Assembly (NCBI RefSeq): GCF_040362915.1
Contig: NZ_AP029612.1
Coordinates: 186,001-250,000 of the forward strand
DNA: 64,000 nt
Reading direction: 5' to 3'
From: Sediminibacterium sp. KACHI17
Lineage (GTDB): Bacteria > Bacteroidota > Bacteroidia > Chitinophagales > Chitinophagaceae
A program made the position numbers and the translations under genes. The stretch's first letter is position 1. Every line of letters starts with the position of its first letter. Shown here one piece after another: positions 34,676 through 43,680 of this stretch. The notes beneath the pieces were generated by a model, which searched no databases, was not told where the DNA came from, and saw only the letters and a list, made by a program, of their open reading frames with translations.

Positions 34676-36559
34676 ATGAAACAATCACTCTTGAAAATTT
34701 TCTTCCTGTCAACTGTCATCTGTCTTGTATCAACCGATACGATTGCACAATCTGACCGTTGGCAACAAAAGATCAAATACCAGATCAATGTGAACATGGA
34801 TGTAAATACCAACCGTTTTACAGGGGTCGAAAAAATTGATTATTGGAATAATTCTCCGGATACGTTAACAAGGATCTTCTTTCACCTGTACTGGAATGCC
34901 TTTCAACCGAATAGCAGTATGGATGTTCGTAGTCGTGAACTCGGAAAAACAGTGTTACGTGAGCCATCCAGGGGAAGTGATGGATTAGACTGGGATGCAA
35001 GAGTAAAAGACAGGATCAGCAAACTGAATCCTGAACAAATCGGATTTCAGCGAGTGGCTTCTGTTAAGATCAATGGTGTAGCACAGGAACTCAAAGAACA
35101 TGAAACCATTTTAGAAGTTGTATTGGCAAAGCCAATCATGCCCAAATCAAAGATCCAGATGGATGTACAATTTGAAGCACAAGTGCCATTGCAGATCCGT
35201 AGAAGTGGAAGAGACAATGCAGAAGGAGTTCGCTATAGCATGAGTCAGTGGTATCCTAAATTGGTTGAGTATGATTATCAGGGATGGAATGCCAATCCTT
35301 ATATCGCTCGCGAATTTTATGGCGTATGGGGAGATTTTGATGTGAATATCACCATCGATAAAAACTATTTTGTTACAGCGGGTGGTGATCTGATCAACGG
35401 AAATGAAATTGGTCGTGGTTATGAAACTCCCGGTAGTAAGCCTGTTGCTCCTACACAAAATACCATTACTTGGAAATGGCAGGCGTATAACGTACATGAT
35501 TTCATGTGGGCTGCTGACCCTAAATATAAAATGATCACAAAAGCAACTGCCAATGGACCATTATTGCGTGTGGTATATAAAGGTACTGACTCGGCAGCTG
35601 AAGTGAATGACGCTCGCTGGCAACGTGTGTTAGATACAGCTGTAGTGGCATATCCGATCATTGCCAGAACATTTGGACCTTATCCTTATAAGACCTACAC
35701 ATTTGTACAGGGAGGAGATGGCGGTATGGAATATCCTATGGCAACATTGATGAAAAATGCAAGCATCGGTACTGCCATACATGAGTGGATGCACAGCTGG
35801 TATCAAATGATGATGGGTTCCAATGAAGCATTGTATCCTTGGATGGATGAAGGATTCACAGATTATGCAACATCTAGAGTTATGGCTGAAATGCGTGGTA
35901 GTAAAGGATTTGCAGCTGAAGGATCTTATCGCAGTTATTTCAATTTGGCAAGAAGTGGTTTTGAAGAACCGGCAAGTACACATGCAGACCACTACAATAC
36001 CAATTTTGCATATGGTGCAGCATCATATAGCAAGGGCGCTGTATTCATGGAACAACTAGGATACATTGTTGGTGCTAAAGTGCGTGATCAGATCTTATTG
36101 GATTATTATTATCAGTGGCGCTTTAAACATCCTAATCCCAATGATTTTATTCGTGTGGCAGAAAAAAGAAGTGGGATGGAGTTGGATTGGTATAAAGAGT
36201 ATTTTATCAACTCAACAAAAACAATTGATTATGCAGTAGGTGATATCAATGTTGTAGATGGAAAAGCAACATTGGCCGTAAAACGTGTTGGTAAAATGCC
36301 AATGCCATTAGATGTTCTGATTACGTATAAAGATGGTAAACAGGAAATGCATAATATACCACTCGATCTGATGTATGGAACAAAGCCTGCGGAAGATGCA
36401 ACAGAACGCATCGTAGAAAAGCCATGGCGCTGGACTCATCCAGAATACAAATTCACGATCAGCAGAGGAATACAAGATATCAAATCCATAGAGATCGATC
36501 CATCGATGCGAATGGCGGATATCAATCGAAACAACAATAAATTGGTAATACCAGATTAA
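34676..36559 (+). CDS. Exported M1-family metallopeptidase
   Basis: A 627-residue zinc aminopeptidase-like protein with a signal peptide (1-25, ending DTIAQ). An N-terminal beta domain precedes the catalytic domain, which has GGDGGMEYPMATL (the GAMEN-equivalent exopeptidase motif) and HEWMHS with H369, E370, H373 and the third ligand E392 in PWMDEGFTDYA, exactly HExxH-x18-E. It is probably periplasmic or surface-located and trims peptides. No T9SS tail is visible. It is a single-gene unit ending in a strong UUCG terminator. Confidence 0.88.
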   Translation: MKQSLLKIFFLSTVICLVSTDTIAQSDRWQQKIKYQINVNMDVNTNRFTGVEKIDYWNNSPDTLTRIFFHLYWNAFQPNSSMDVRSRELGKTVLREPSRGSDGLDWDARVKDRISKLNPEQIGFQRVASVKINGVAQELKEHETILEVVLAKPIMPKSKIQMDVQFEAQVPLQIRRSGRDNAEGVRYSMSQWYPKLVEYDYQGWNANPYIAREFYGVWGDFDVNITIDKNYFVTAGGDLINGNEIGRGYETPGSKPVAPTQNTITWKWQAYNVHDFMWAADPKYKMITKATANGPLLRVVYKGTDSAAEVNDARWQRVLDTAVVAYPIIARTFGPYPYKTYTFVQGGDGGMEYPMATLMKNASIGTAIHEWMHSWYQMMMGSNEALYPWMDEGFTDYATSRVMAEMRGSKGFAAEGSYRSYFNLARSGFEEPASTHADHYNTNFAYGAASYSKGAVFMEQLGYIVGAKVRDQILLDYYYQWRFKHPNPNDFIRVAEKRSGMELDWYKEYFINSTKTIDYAVGDINVVDGKATLAVKRVGKMPMPLDVLITYKDGKQEMHNIPLDLMYGTKPAEDATERIVEKPWRWTHPEYKFTISRGIQDIKSIEIDPSMRMADINRNNNKLVIPD

Positions 36560-36571
36560 TCGAAATTACAG

Positions 36572-36596
36572 AAAGCATCCTTCGGGATGCTTTTTT
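36572..36596. terminator. Strong UUCG-loop terminator between the M1 peptidase and MFS genes
   Basis: A 9-bp perfect stem AAAGCATCC / GGATGCTTT (36572-36593) closes a TTCG tetraloop, with a T-tract to 36596 on the plus strand and an A-run that gives T residues on the minus strand. It is 12 bp after the M1 stop and directly abuts the convergent MFS stop at 36595. Confidence 0.92.
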
Positions 36597-37836
36597 AATA
36601 TTCCATCTTCCGAAGGCTAGGTGCTTTGAACCATGTTGTAGCAACAACCAGTAGGGTCATACATCCACCAAAAACCACTGAAGGAATCACACCCAATAAT
36701 TTCGCCGCCACACCACTTTCAAATTGCCCTAATTCATTACTGCTGTTGATGAACATAGAGTTCACGCTCATCACTCTTCCTCTCATCTGGTCAGGAGTTT
36801 TCAACTGAACGATGGTGCCTCGTATGATCATACTGATGCCATCCAGCATCCCGCTTAACATCAATACAGCAAACGATAACCAGAATAATCTTGAAAAAGC
36901 AAAAATGATGATGCAAACCCCAAAGCCAGCTACAGCAAGTAATAGTTTTTTGCCTTGTTGTCTTTTTAATGGGAATGCTGTCAGCAAAATGACAATGAGT
37001 ATGGAACCGATATCTGATGCGGCATTTAACCATCCAAATCCGATAGGTCCTGTTTTGAGAATGTCTTTCGCAAAAACCGGAATCATTGCAACAGCACCGC
37101 CAAATAAAACAGCAAATAGGTCAAGGCTTAATGCGCCTAGTAATTCTTTTGTTTTAAAAACAAAACTCAACCCTTCCTTCACACTTTCCATTGTTTTTTT
37201 CTCACCCTTTTCATTGAGTGATGGTTTGGGCTTGATCTGAAACATGAACATAAATCCGATGAATACAAGGGTCGATATCACAGCAAGCGAACCGGTATTT
37301 CCGATCAAAGCAATTAGAAATCCTACGGTAGCATGTCCTGTAACCGAGGCCGATAACCAAATACCTTGGTTCCAGGTAGTGGCATTTTGTAATAGATCCC
37401 TCGGTACAATCGATGCTACCATCGTACCAAAAGTAGGTCCGGTGAATGCACGTATGATACCTGTAAAAAATATGATGATATAAATTGAAAAAGCGATCCA
37501 GTGTTTACTCAACTGCTCTGTTGTGTAGGAGGTTGATAATAGTAAAAGAAATAAAGCACAAACCAGATAAAGGGTGACTCCTCTGAGTAGGAGTTTTCTT
37601 TTTTCACTGATATCGATGATATGCCCCGCATATAAAGAAAGTGATACAGCGGGAATCACTTCTGAAAGACCGATCAATCCAATGGCAAAGGGGTCATTCG
37701 TGAGTTCATAGATCCACCAACCAACCAATGTTCCCATCATTCGCAATCCCATGATAAAGAGAAACCTGCCCATCATGAGATTCCTGTACTCACGAATTCG
37801 CATGGCCGCGAATGGATCATATGCTGGTTTGTCCAT
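36595..37836 (-). CDS. MFS transporter
   Basis: A 413-residue inner-membrane protein with 12 hydrophobic segments in two halves. The N-terminal ILMGRFLFIMGLRM and the loop GHIIDISEKRKLLLRG (a GxxxDxxxRR-like motif A) are typical of the major facilitator superfamily, in the MFS_3/enterobactin-exporter-like group. Substrate is unknown. It is the last gene of a minus-strand run folK, deoxynucleoside kinase, MFS, 19 bp after the kinase, so it may export or import a related metabolite, but that is only proximity evidence. Confidence 0.85.
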   Translation of the reverse strand: MDKPAYDPFAAMRIREYRNLMMGRFLFIMGLRMMGTLVGWWIYELTNDPFAIGLIGLSEVIPAVSLSLYAGHIIDISEKRKLLLRGVTLYLVCALFLLLLSTSYTTEQLSKHWIAFSIYIIIFFTGIIRAFTGPTFGTMVASIVPRDLLQNATTWNQGIWLSASVTGHATVGFLIALIGNTGSLAVISTLVFIGFMFMFQIKPKPSLNEKGEKKTMESVKEGLSFVFKTKELLGALSLDLFAVLFGGAVAMIPVFAKDILKTGPIGFGWLNAASDIGSILIVILLTAFPLKRQQGKKLLLAVAGFGVCIIIFAFSRLFWLSFAVLMLSGMLDGISMIIRGTIVQLKTPDQMRGRVMSVNSMFINSSNELGQFESGVAAKLLGVIPSVVFGGCMTLLVVATTWFKAPSLRKMEY

Positions 37837-37855
37837 GTAATGCTTTTATACGTTC

Positions 37856-38488
37856 TCAGGGTAAACTGAAATAATGTTGTCCGCCTTCATAGTCTTTCTC
37901 CAGTGCATCTAAAACAATATCCAAATGTTTCTCATTGCCTAAAAAATCTGCATTACTCGCATCAATGAAAATGGTTTTGATATTGTGTTGTTTGATATAA
38001 CTGGTATACGTTTCTTGAATATTGAACAAATACTCATCAGGAATAGATTGTTCATACTCGCGATTTCTTTTCCTGATATTCTGCTGTAATTTATTGACAG
38101 GTGCATGAAGATAAATGAGTATATCCGGAAACACCAACTGTTGATGAATGATGTCAAATAGCTTTTGATATAACCTGAACTCTTCTTCGGGTAAATTCAC
38201 TTTGGCAAACAACAAACATTTGGTGAAGAGATAGTCGGAGACTGTAACATGTTGAAACATATCCTTGGTCTGCAAAAGATCTTTCAACTGTTTATAACGC
38301 TCAGCCATAAAAAACAATTCCAATGGGAAAGCGTATTGTTGAGGGTTATCATAAAACTTCGGAAGAAAGGGGTTATCCGCAAATTCTTCAAGGATCAGTC
38401 TCGCATTTAGTTTTTTCGACAACAAATGAGCCAAAGTGGTTTTGCCTGCGCCAATATTTCCTTCTACTGTAATGTATTGATACTTCAT
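37856..38488 (-). CDS. Deoxynucleoside kinase (dNK family), copy 2
   Basis: A 210-residue kinase with P-loop ITVEGNIGAGKTTLAHLL, EEFADNPFLPKFYDNP, and the lid-type RKRNREYEQSI. FPLELFFMAERYKQLKDLL and TVSDYLFTKCLLFA match the family's substrate-lid helices. It would phosphorylate deoxyadenosine or deoxyguanosine for dNTP salvage. It lies 50 bp after folK and 19 bp before the MFS gene, in the common Bacteroidota order folK-dNK beside divergent sppA. Copy 1 at 21571-22206 is a separate paralogue. Confidence 0.87.
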   Translation of the reverse strand: MKYQYITVEGNIGAGKTTLAHLLSKKLNARLILEEFADNPFLPKFYDNPQQYAFPLELFFMAERYKQLKDLLQTKDMFQHVTVSDYLFTKCLLFAKVNLPEEEFRLYQKLFDIIHQQLVFPDILIYLHAPVNKLQQNIRKRNREYEQSIPDEYLFNIQETYTSYIKQHNIKTIFIDASNADFLGNEKHLDIVLDALEKDYEGGQHYFSLP

Positions 38489-38538
38489 GTCCTATAAGCA
38501 ATAGCGCCCAAAATTAACCGTGCTACAGTAGTGATCAC

Positions 38539-39018
38539 TTATTTTTTTTGCACATTTAAGGTGTCCGGACAAGTTTGCAGTAATTCAAGGATCGATTTCT
38601 TTTCGGTAGGATGTATCAACTCAGGAGCGATTTCTGCCAAAGGCAATAATGCAAATCTGCGTAAAGGGAGAGCGGGATGCGGGATGGTCAAAATTGGTGA
38701 ATGCTGTATCAGGTCATTGATCAATAAAATATCCAAATCAATGATGCGCGGTCCCATTTTAACGGTTCTGATACGTCCCATGGTACTTTCGATATCCAGC
38801 AGTGTCTGCATCAGCACATCAGGAGACAGGCTGGTTGTTATTTGAAGTGCCTGATTCAAAAAGGCGGGTTGATCTGTCTTACCCCAGGCTTCCGTTTCAT
38901 AGATCGAGGAACGGGCAACGATCTTTCCGCAGTTCTGTTGAATCAATTCAGCCGCTTGCTGCAGATTATTCAATCGGTTTCCCATATTACCGCCTGTCAG
39001 CAAATACGCTGTATTCAT
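38539..39018 (-). CDS. folK: 2-amino-4-hydroxy-6-hydroxymethyldihydropteridine pyrophosphokinase
   Basis: A 159-residue folate-pathway enzyme transferring pyrophosphate from ATP to the pterin. The HPPK fold signature is complete: YLLTGGNMGNRLNNLQQA, SSIYETEAWGKTDQPAFLNQ, GPRIIDLDILLIND (catalytic aspartates) and PHPALPLRRFALLPL. The ATG at 39018 (MNTAYLLTGGN) is the correct start; a much longer open frame extends to 39294 without family match and runs into the divergent sppA gene. The 109-bp gap to sppA holds overlapping inverted repeats (39022-39051). Confidence 0.93.
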   Translation of the reverse strand: MNTAYLLTGGNMGNRLNNLQQAAELIQQNCGKIVARSSIYETEAWGKTDQPAFLNQALQITTSLSPDVLMQTLLDIESTMGRIRTVKMGPRIIDLDILLINDLIQHSPILTIPHPALPLRRFALLPLAEIAPELIHPTEKKSILELLQTCPDTLNVQKK

Positions 39019-39021
39019 AAA

Positions 39022-39051
39022 TTGGAGATATTTACAGCTCCAAATATCTTT
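39022..39051. promoter_or_regulatory. Overlapping inverted repeats in the folK-sppA divergent gap
   Basis: TTGGAG (39022-39027) pairs with CTCCAA, and overlapping it AGATATTT pairs with AAATATCT. The two hairpins share bases and are mutually exclusive. They lie 3 bp upstream of the folK ATG, so they fall in its leader or operator. No protein or ligand can be named. Confidence 0.35.
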
Positions 39052-39127
39052 AAATTCACAAAGTCGCACAGGATTATTTCGGTAAAATGATAGGTGTATC
39101 TGTGGACAGTGATTAAACAACGGAATT

Positions 39128-40885
39128 ATGCGTAATTTTTTTAAAATATTCTTTGCATCATTACTGGCATTGATCGTTTTTACAGTAATTGGGATTTTTT
39201 TATTGATCGGGTTTATCTCTAGTGCTGCCTCACCTGAAGTACCAGTTGTTGGCTCAAAAGCAGTGTTGGTATTGGATCTTTCTGTGAATTTCAAAGAACA
39301 GGCTCAGGAAAATCCATTCGGGTCTTTTATTTCCAATGCAGAATCTGAAGTTCCTTCATTGTTTGATGTTGTAAGATTATTGGAAGAAGCCAAGTCGGAT
39401 TCATCCGTGAAAGGTTTATACATTTTAGCAGCCGATAATGCCAATGGATTTTCTTCCAGCGAAGAAATACGTAAAGCGGTATTGGATTTCAAAAAGTCAG
39501 GAAAGTTTGTTCTCGCATACGGAGAAACCATGACACAGAAAGCCTATTATGTGGCCAATGCTGCGGAAAGAGTATATGTACACCCGCAAGGCGGACTCGA
39601 GTGGTCAGGTTTTTCGTCTAATCTATTTTTTCTGAAAGGCATGTTGGATAAGTTGCAAATTGAACCACAAATATTCTATGCAGGTAAATTCAAAAGTGCA
39701 ACTGAGCCTCTTCGAGAAACTAAAATGACAGAAGCCAATCGTTTACAAACTGCAGTATGGCTGGGAGATCTGTATGCTTCATTCTTACGTTCAACTACAA
39801 CATCCAGAAATATTGACTCTGCTACCTTACATGAATTGGCCATCAATGGAAAAATTCAGACAGCAGCAGATGCATTGCAATACAAACTGGTAGATGGATT
39901 AAAATATGATGACGAAGTAAAAGGTGAGATGCTGAAATGGTTAAAAAAAGATCCCAAATCGTCTATCAATTTTGTGACCATTAATGAATATGCACAAGCA
40001 ACCTCATTGGGCAACTATACTAGTGGAGGAAAGATAGCAGTGATCTTTGCACAAGGAGATATTGTCAGTGGCGAAGGTGATGAGGAGCAAGTGGGTAGTG
40101 ATGTCTTTAAAAATGTATTGCGTAAAGCAAGATTGGATAAAGACGTAAAAGCCATTGTACTTCGTGTGAACTCACCAGGCGGTAGTGCGTTGGCCAGTGA
40201 TGTGATATGGCGTGAAATATCATTGGCTAAAAAAGTAAAACCCGTAGTAGTAAGTATGGGTGATGTGGCAGCATCAGGTGGTTATTATATTGCATGTAAT
40301 GCTGATGCTGTATTTGCCAATGAAACAACAATCACCGGTTCTATTGGCGTATTTAGTATTGTTCCCAATTTTGAATCTTTCCTGAAAAATAAACTGGGTA
40401 TTACTACAGATCGCGTACGCACAGCTCCCTTTGCTGATATGGGAGCGGGTGATCGTCCACTCACCGAAGCAGAAAAAAGATTTTTTCAATCCGCTACCGA
40501 TTCTATCTACACCACCTTTAAAACAAGGGTTTCAGAAGGTCGTGAAAGAAGTATGGAATATGTAGACAGTATAGCACAAGGCCGGGTATGGACCGGTACA
40601 CGGGCTTTACAAATCGGTTTGGTAGACAAAATAGGAACATTGCAAGATGCGGTTGACCATGCCGCAGCGCTGGCTAAACTGGATGATTATCGGGTCAGAG
40701 AATATCCGGAGAAAAAAGATCTGTTTCAACAGATCATGGGGGGCTATAAAAAATCGATCAGGTCTTCTCTGATCAGTGAAGAAATTGGGCTGGAACAATG
40801 GAACTTCCTGAAACAGTTGAAACAAGTAAAACAAATGGTAGGAGAGCCCCAAACAAGAATGCCTTATTTCTTAACGGTTCACTAA
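39128..40885 (+). CDS. sppA: Signal peptide peptidase SppA, 67K type
   Basis: A 585-residue serine-lysine membrane peptidase that degrades cleaved signal peptides. An N-terminal membrane anchor (about 5-35) precedes two ClpP-like domains. The N-terminal domain carries the general-base lysine in GKFKSATEP (about K189), and the C-terminal domain carries the nucleophile in VAASGGYYIA (S383), the standard double-length arrangement. It is divergent from folK, and its last 15 bp overlap the convergent RES toxin gene. Confidence 0.93.
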   Translation: MRNFFKIFFASLLALIVFTVIGIFLLIGFISSAASPEVPVVGSKAVLVLDLSVNFKEQAQENPFGSFISNAESEVPSLFDVVRLLEEAKSDSSVKGLYILAADNANGFSSSEEIRKAVLDFKKSGKFVLAYGETMTQKAYYVANAAERVYVHPQGGLEWSGFSSNLFFLKGMLDKLQIEPQIFYAGKFKSATEPLRETKMTEANRLQTAVWLGDLYASFLRSTTTSRNIDSATLHELAINGKIQTAADALQYKLVDGLKYDDEVKGEMLKWLKKDPKSSINFVTINEYAQATSLGNYTSGGKIAVIFAQGDIVSGEGDEEQVGSDVFKNVLRKARLDKDVKAIVLRVNSPGGSALASDVIWREISLAKKVKPVVVSMGDVAASGGYYIACNADAVFANETTITGSIGVFSIVPNFESFLKNKLGITTDRVRTAPFADMGAGDRPLTEAEKRFFQSATDSIYTTFKTRVSEGRERSMEYVDSIAQGRVWTGTRALQIGLVDKIGTLQDAVDHAAALAKLDDYRVREYPEKKDLFQQIMGGYKKSIRSSLISEEIGLEQWNFLKQLKQVKQMVGEPQTRMPYFLTVH

Positions 40886-41335
40886 AGGGAAAAGTCTTTC
40901 ATCAAAAGAAAAATCACTCACTTCTTTCATGCGTATTTTATTGAAATCTTTGTGTAAAGGATTCAATAGAAAATTAGATTCTTGCGGAATGATCACTGAT
41001 GGGCATTCGATTACCAATGCTTTTTTTTCCTGAAGAATTTCACTGCCCATCCATTGGGTATAACCAATATCTTGGTGCCAGTTCTTTTTCAGATTCTTTG
41101 TGTTGATCTGATATTTGATGGCAGTATCAGGAATGGTTAATTGAATCAATCTGAATGGCTGAAGTGCTTCAAAGCTTCCTGCGTTCACTAATATCTCCAA
41201 CAAAGACAGAGAAATGGTACCACTGGTATACAATACGTTCGTGCCGATAGCATTCCATCGTCCGCCATGTAACTTAGCACCGGTGCCAGTTAGATCATCG
41301 GCAAATAGGTAATGAGCAAAACGATAAACGATCAT
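40871..41335 (-). CDS. RES-domain toxin of a RES/Xre toxin-antitoxin system
   Basis: A 154-residue RES-domain protein. Family toxins consume cellular NAD+ (glycohydrolase or phosphorylase activity). The key region is intact: VYRFA near the N-terminus, KLHGGRWNAIG with R26, NVLYTS with Y36, LSLLEILVN with E47, and the C-terminal CPSVIIPQESNFLLNP with the conserved serine. Its ATG overlaps the antitoxin stop by 4 bp, the standard antitoxin-first order, and its 3' end overlaps sppA by 15 bp. Toxic activity is inferred from the family. Confidence 0.9.
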   Translation of the reverse strand: MIVYRFAHYLFADDLTGTGAKLHGGRWNAIGTNVLYTSGTISLSLLEILVNAGSFEALQPFRLIQLTIPDTAIKYQINTKNLKKNWHQDIGYTQWMGSEILQEKKALVIECPSVIIPQESNFLLNPLHKDFNKIRMKEVSDFSFDERLFPLVNR

Positions 41336-41778
41336 GCGTAAATACCTTGCTGGATACGAGCCAATTGATGAATGGTTTCTTGAATACCACGTGCAGAAGA
41401 CAGCGAATGAAAATTCAGTACCTGCCCCATAACGGTTTTATCTTTTTTCAGCCATTGATAAAAACTATCCGAAGAAGTAAAAGTGGCAAGGCCAATATCA
41501 ATTAGTTCTTGTAATTGAAGAATACGATCTGTGTAAATACCTTCAAAAGAACTATTGTTTTTTGCATACCGCTGTAAAGTGCGTTCCGATAAGTGTAAAA
41601 TACCTGCCCATTCAGTTTGGGTGAAAGGAACCTTATCTGCAATTTTTTTGAATTTGCGATAAGTGAACTCAGCAACCTGGGGTAATCCTTGTTTGGGTAC
41701 AGGAATATAGGGCATGGCAAATTCTTCCACCACGCGGTTAGGTGTACCGATCGGGTTAATTTTTTTAGCTTTTGCCAT
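41332..41778 (-). CDS. Xre/MbcA/ParS-type antitoxin (DUF2384)
   Basis: A 148-residue DNA-binding antitoxin that covers the RES toxin's active site and represses the operon. The N-terminal helix-turn-helix region (about 45-78; TQTEWAGILHLSERTLQRYA) is followed by the C-terminal toxin-binding domain (about 85-148; LQELIDIGLATFTSSDSFYQ, then the family's usual position for a G-x-x-P motif, here GQVLNFHSLSSARG). The start at 41778 is 12 bases downstream of the expected transcription start, and a direct-repeat operator surrounds the promoter. Confidence 0.88.
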   Translation of the reverse strand: MAKAKKINPIGTPNRVVEEFAMPYIPVPKQGLPQVAEFTYRKFKKIADKVPFTQTEWAGILHLSERTLQRYAKNNSSFEGIYTDRILQLQELIDIGLATFTSSDSFYQWLKKDKTVMGQVLNFHSLSSARGIQETIHQLARIQQGIYA

Positions 41779-41784
41779 TTGGTA

Positions 41785-41817
41785 ACATTTGTCTTACAAA
41801 TATACGACATTTGTCTT
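41785..41817 (-). promoter_or_regulatory. Autoregulated promoter/operator of the RES/Xre operon
   Basis: Two identical 11-bp copies of ACATTTGTCTT start at 41785 and 41807, exactly 22 bp (two helical turns) apart. Between them, on the minus strand, lies a perfect -7 element TATATTTG (41797-41804). ACAAAT/ATTTGT also forms an inverted repeat across the same bases. Antitoxin binding would block the promoter. Confidence 0.75.
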
Positions 41818-41841
41818 TTAGATGATCTTCTCGGCTCTTTT

Positions 41842-41871
41842 TTTGGATTCCTCTAGAAAAGGATAGATTTG
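41842..41871 (+). promoter_or_regulatory. Bacteroidota-type promoter of the ABC permease operon
   Basis: TTTG (41842-41845) and TAGATTTG (41864-41871) are separated by 18 bp, a full -33/-7 match. The element ends 16 bp before the permease ATG at 41888, so the leader would be very short. Confidence 0.75.
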
Positions 41872-41887
41872 TGGTCAATAGTCGGAT

Positions 41888-42994
41888 ATGTCAGCTAAAT
41901 ACAGTCAGTTCAAAGCCATGTTTGCCATTACACGGGCTAGCCTGAAAGCGGTCTTCAGGAGTCCGTCGGCCGTTATCTTCAGTATTGCATTCCCTTTGAT
42001 ATTCATTCTTGTATTTGGATTTGTAGGAGGCGGGGGAAAGGTCTCGCTGAGTATTGCTTTCGCGCAGAATACCGATACACTCAACCCGATTTATCCTTCA
42101 TTGAAAAAGATATCCGGTATCCGTATCATTGAAAAATCAGCGCAGGAATTAAAGGAAGATCTTGAAAAAGGCAGGCTTACTGCGATCGTCAATATACAGA
42201 AATCGGGTTTGGAAAATCCGCCCTACACCATACAACTGTCCAGTTCAGAAGCGGTCAATCCTCAGAATCTACAAGTGCTTCGCTCCATATTGAATGCGGT
42301 GATCGCTGGTATCAATCAACAAACTTTTTCCAACACGCCTACCATTGCAATGGTCAATAGTGAAGTAGAAAAGATCCCGGGTAGGGTGTATCGCACCATT
42401 GATTTTATTTTACCCGGACAATTGGGATTTTCATTGTTGAGTGCCGGTGTATTTGGGGTAGCATTTCTCTTCTTCAATTTGCGTCAACAGTTGGTTTTGA
42501 AGCGCTTTTACGCCACGCCGATCAGAAGACCCTATATAGTGTTAGGAGAGGCTTTGAGCAGGGTCATCTTTCAAATGATGACTGCTGTGATCATTATCGG
42601 GGTCGGACATTTTGCTTTTAAATTCACGCTCGTCAATGGAATGGAAACCTTTTTGACGATCATGTTACTGAGTTTTATTGCTCTTATCCTGTTCATGGGA
42701 TTTGGCTTTATTGTGAGCAGCTTGGCTAAGAATGAAAGTAGTATTCCACCATTTGCCAACCTGATCACGCTTCCCCAGTTCTTGTTGGCCGGTACATTTT
42801 TCTCTATCGATGCGTTCCCTTCCTGGTTACAACCATTGTGTAAAATATTGCCACTGACACATTTCAATAATGCCATGCGTAACATTGCGTTTGAAGGAGC
42901 CGGGTTGGCTGCATGTGGACAAGAGCTGTTGATTTTGGGTGCATGGACAGTTGTTGTATATGCCGTTGCGTTCAAGACCTTTAAATGGGAATAA
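41888..42994 (+). CDS. ABC-2 type transporter permease
   Basis: A 368-residue inner-membrane permease with the ABC-2/YhgE arrangement: TM1 near residues 20-45 (AVIFSIAFPLIFILVFGFVG), a large periplasmic loop (about 50-165), then five TM segments ending FNNAMRNIAFEG and the final helix. The motif LPQFLLAGTFFSIDAFPSWL is family-typical. No ATP-binding subunit is encoded beside it, so it must use one from elsewhere in the genome. An SRPBCC gene follows after 1 bp and is likely co-transcribed. Confidence 0.86.
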   Translation: MSAKYSQFKAMFAITRASLKAVFRSPSAVIFSIAFPLIFILVFGFVGGGGKVSLSIAFAQNTDTLNPIYPSLKKISGIRIIEKSAQELKEDLEKGRLTAIVNIQKSGLENPPYTIQLSSSEAVNPQNLQVLRSILNAVIAGINQQTFSNTPTIAMVNSEVEKIPGRVYRTIDFILPGQLGFSLLSAGVFGVAFLFFNLRQQLVLKRFYATPIRRPYIVLGEALSRVIFQMMTAVIIIGVGHFAFKFTLVNGMETFLTIMLLSFIALILFMGFGFIVSSLAKNESSIPPFANLITLPQFLLAGTFFSIDAFPSWLQPLCKILPLTHFNNAMRNIAFEGAGLAACGQELLILGAWTVVVYAVAFKTFKWE

Positions 42995-42995
42995 T

Positions 42996-43499
42996 ATGAA
43001 ACTGCTAAAATTAGGATTGATAAGTTTGGTGATCTTGTTTTTGTTAGCAACGATCATGGGTATTGCGCTCCCTTCAAAAGTATTGGTATCAAGGGCCGTG
43101 AATATATCCGCTCCGGTAGATTCAGTACTTGCTCAAATAAAAGATATTCAACAATGGCCGAATTGGGTTGAAGGAATGAATGATCCTTCTGTTCGTATTG
43201 AGTCTGCTGTGAGTGCTCATATCGGTAAGAGTGAAGTAACGATCATCGAAAACAATGATAGTACGGTTGTTAGTACCTGGATCACTGCTAAAGGCAAACC
43301 ACAGATCAGTACCATACGTGTCATCTATCAACCTCAACAAAACGTTACCATCGTGCAATGGCAGTTTGAACAATCTATTGGCTGGCTTCCCTGGGAAAGA
43401 TTGGGCTCTATGATGAACGATAAGATCATGGGTCCGATGATGGAAAAGAATTTGGATCAACTCAAACAGCTAATAGAGGCAAAAAATCGCAGCTTGTAG
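42996..43499 (+). CDS. SRPBCC-fold (polyketide cyclase-like) protein
   Basis: A 167-residue protein with one N-terminal hydrophobic segment (about 6-27) that would anchor or export it, followed by a START/SRPBCC-like ligand-binding domain (SRAVNISAPVDSVLAQIKDI, QQWPNWVEGM, STWITAKGKPQIST, and a C-terminal helix LDQLKQLIEA). Ligand unknown. The ATG at 42996 is chosen over an in-frame start 57 bp upstream inside the permease. It follows the ABC permease by 1 bp, so the pair may act on a lipid or hydrophobic molecule, but that is inference. Confidence 0.8.
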   Translation: MKLLKLGLISLVILFLLATIMGIALPSKVLVSRAVNISAPVDSVLAQIKDIQQWPNWVEGMNDPSVRIESAVSAHIGKSEVTIIENNDSTVVSTWITAKGKPQISTIRVIYQPQQNVTIVQWQFEQSIGWLPWERLGSMMNDKIMGPMMEKNLDQLKQLIEAKNRSL

Positions 43500-43680
43500 A
43501 ATTTTTTTGCTGATTTATCCCCAATTTTCAAATTTTATTTGCGTTTATTTGCGTCTTTAGAAAAAAAGTTGCAGTTTTATACAAGGGTTACAACTAATGT
43601 TTGTTAGTTTTAGGCGAGTTCAAGATTCAGTTAAACAACTTCTTATTTAGGGTATATGGGAGTTGTTGGTTGTTAAATGA
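43500..43680. other. Non-coding gap after the SRPBCC gene
   Basis: This stretch holds no gene that I can see. It carries a direct repeat (ATTTGCGTTT, ATTTGCGTCTTT near 43538-43560), several T-rich runs and an AACTAATGTTTG box, and ends in the terminator at 43681-43716. A small RNA is possible, but I see no diagnostic fold. Confidence 0.3.

Noticed and set aside
21571..38488. The two deoxynucleoside kinases as a recent duplication
   Set aside because: They differ widely outside the P-loop and have different neighbours, so they look like old paralogues rather than a recent copy.
39021..39294. Longer folK-frame protein reaching across the sppA start
   Set aside because: The extra 92 residues have no family match and would overlap the divergent sppA 5' end; the HPPK fold starts at 39018.
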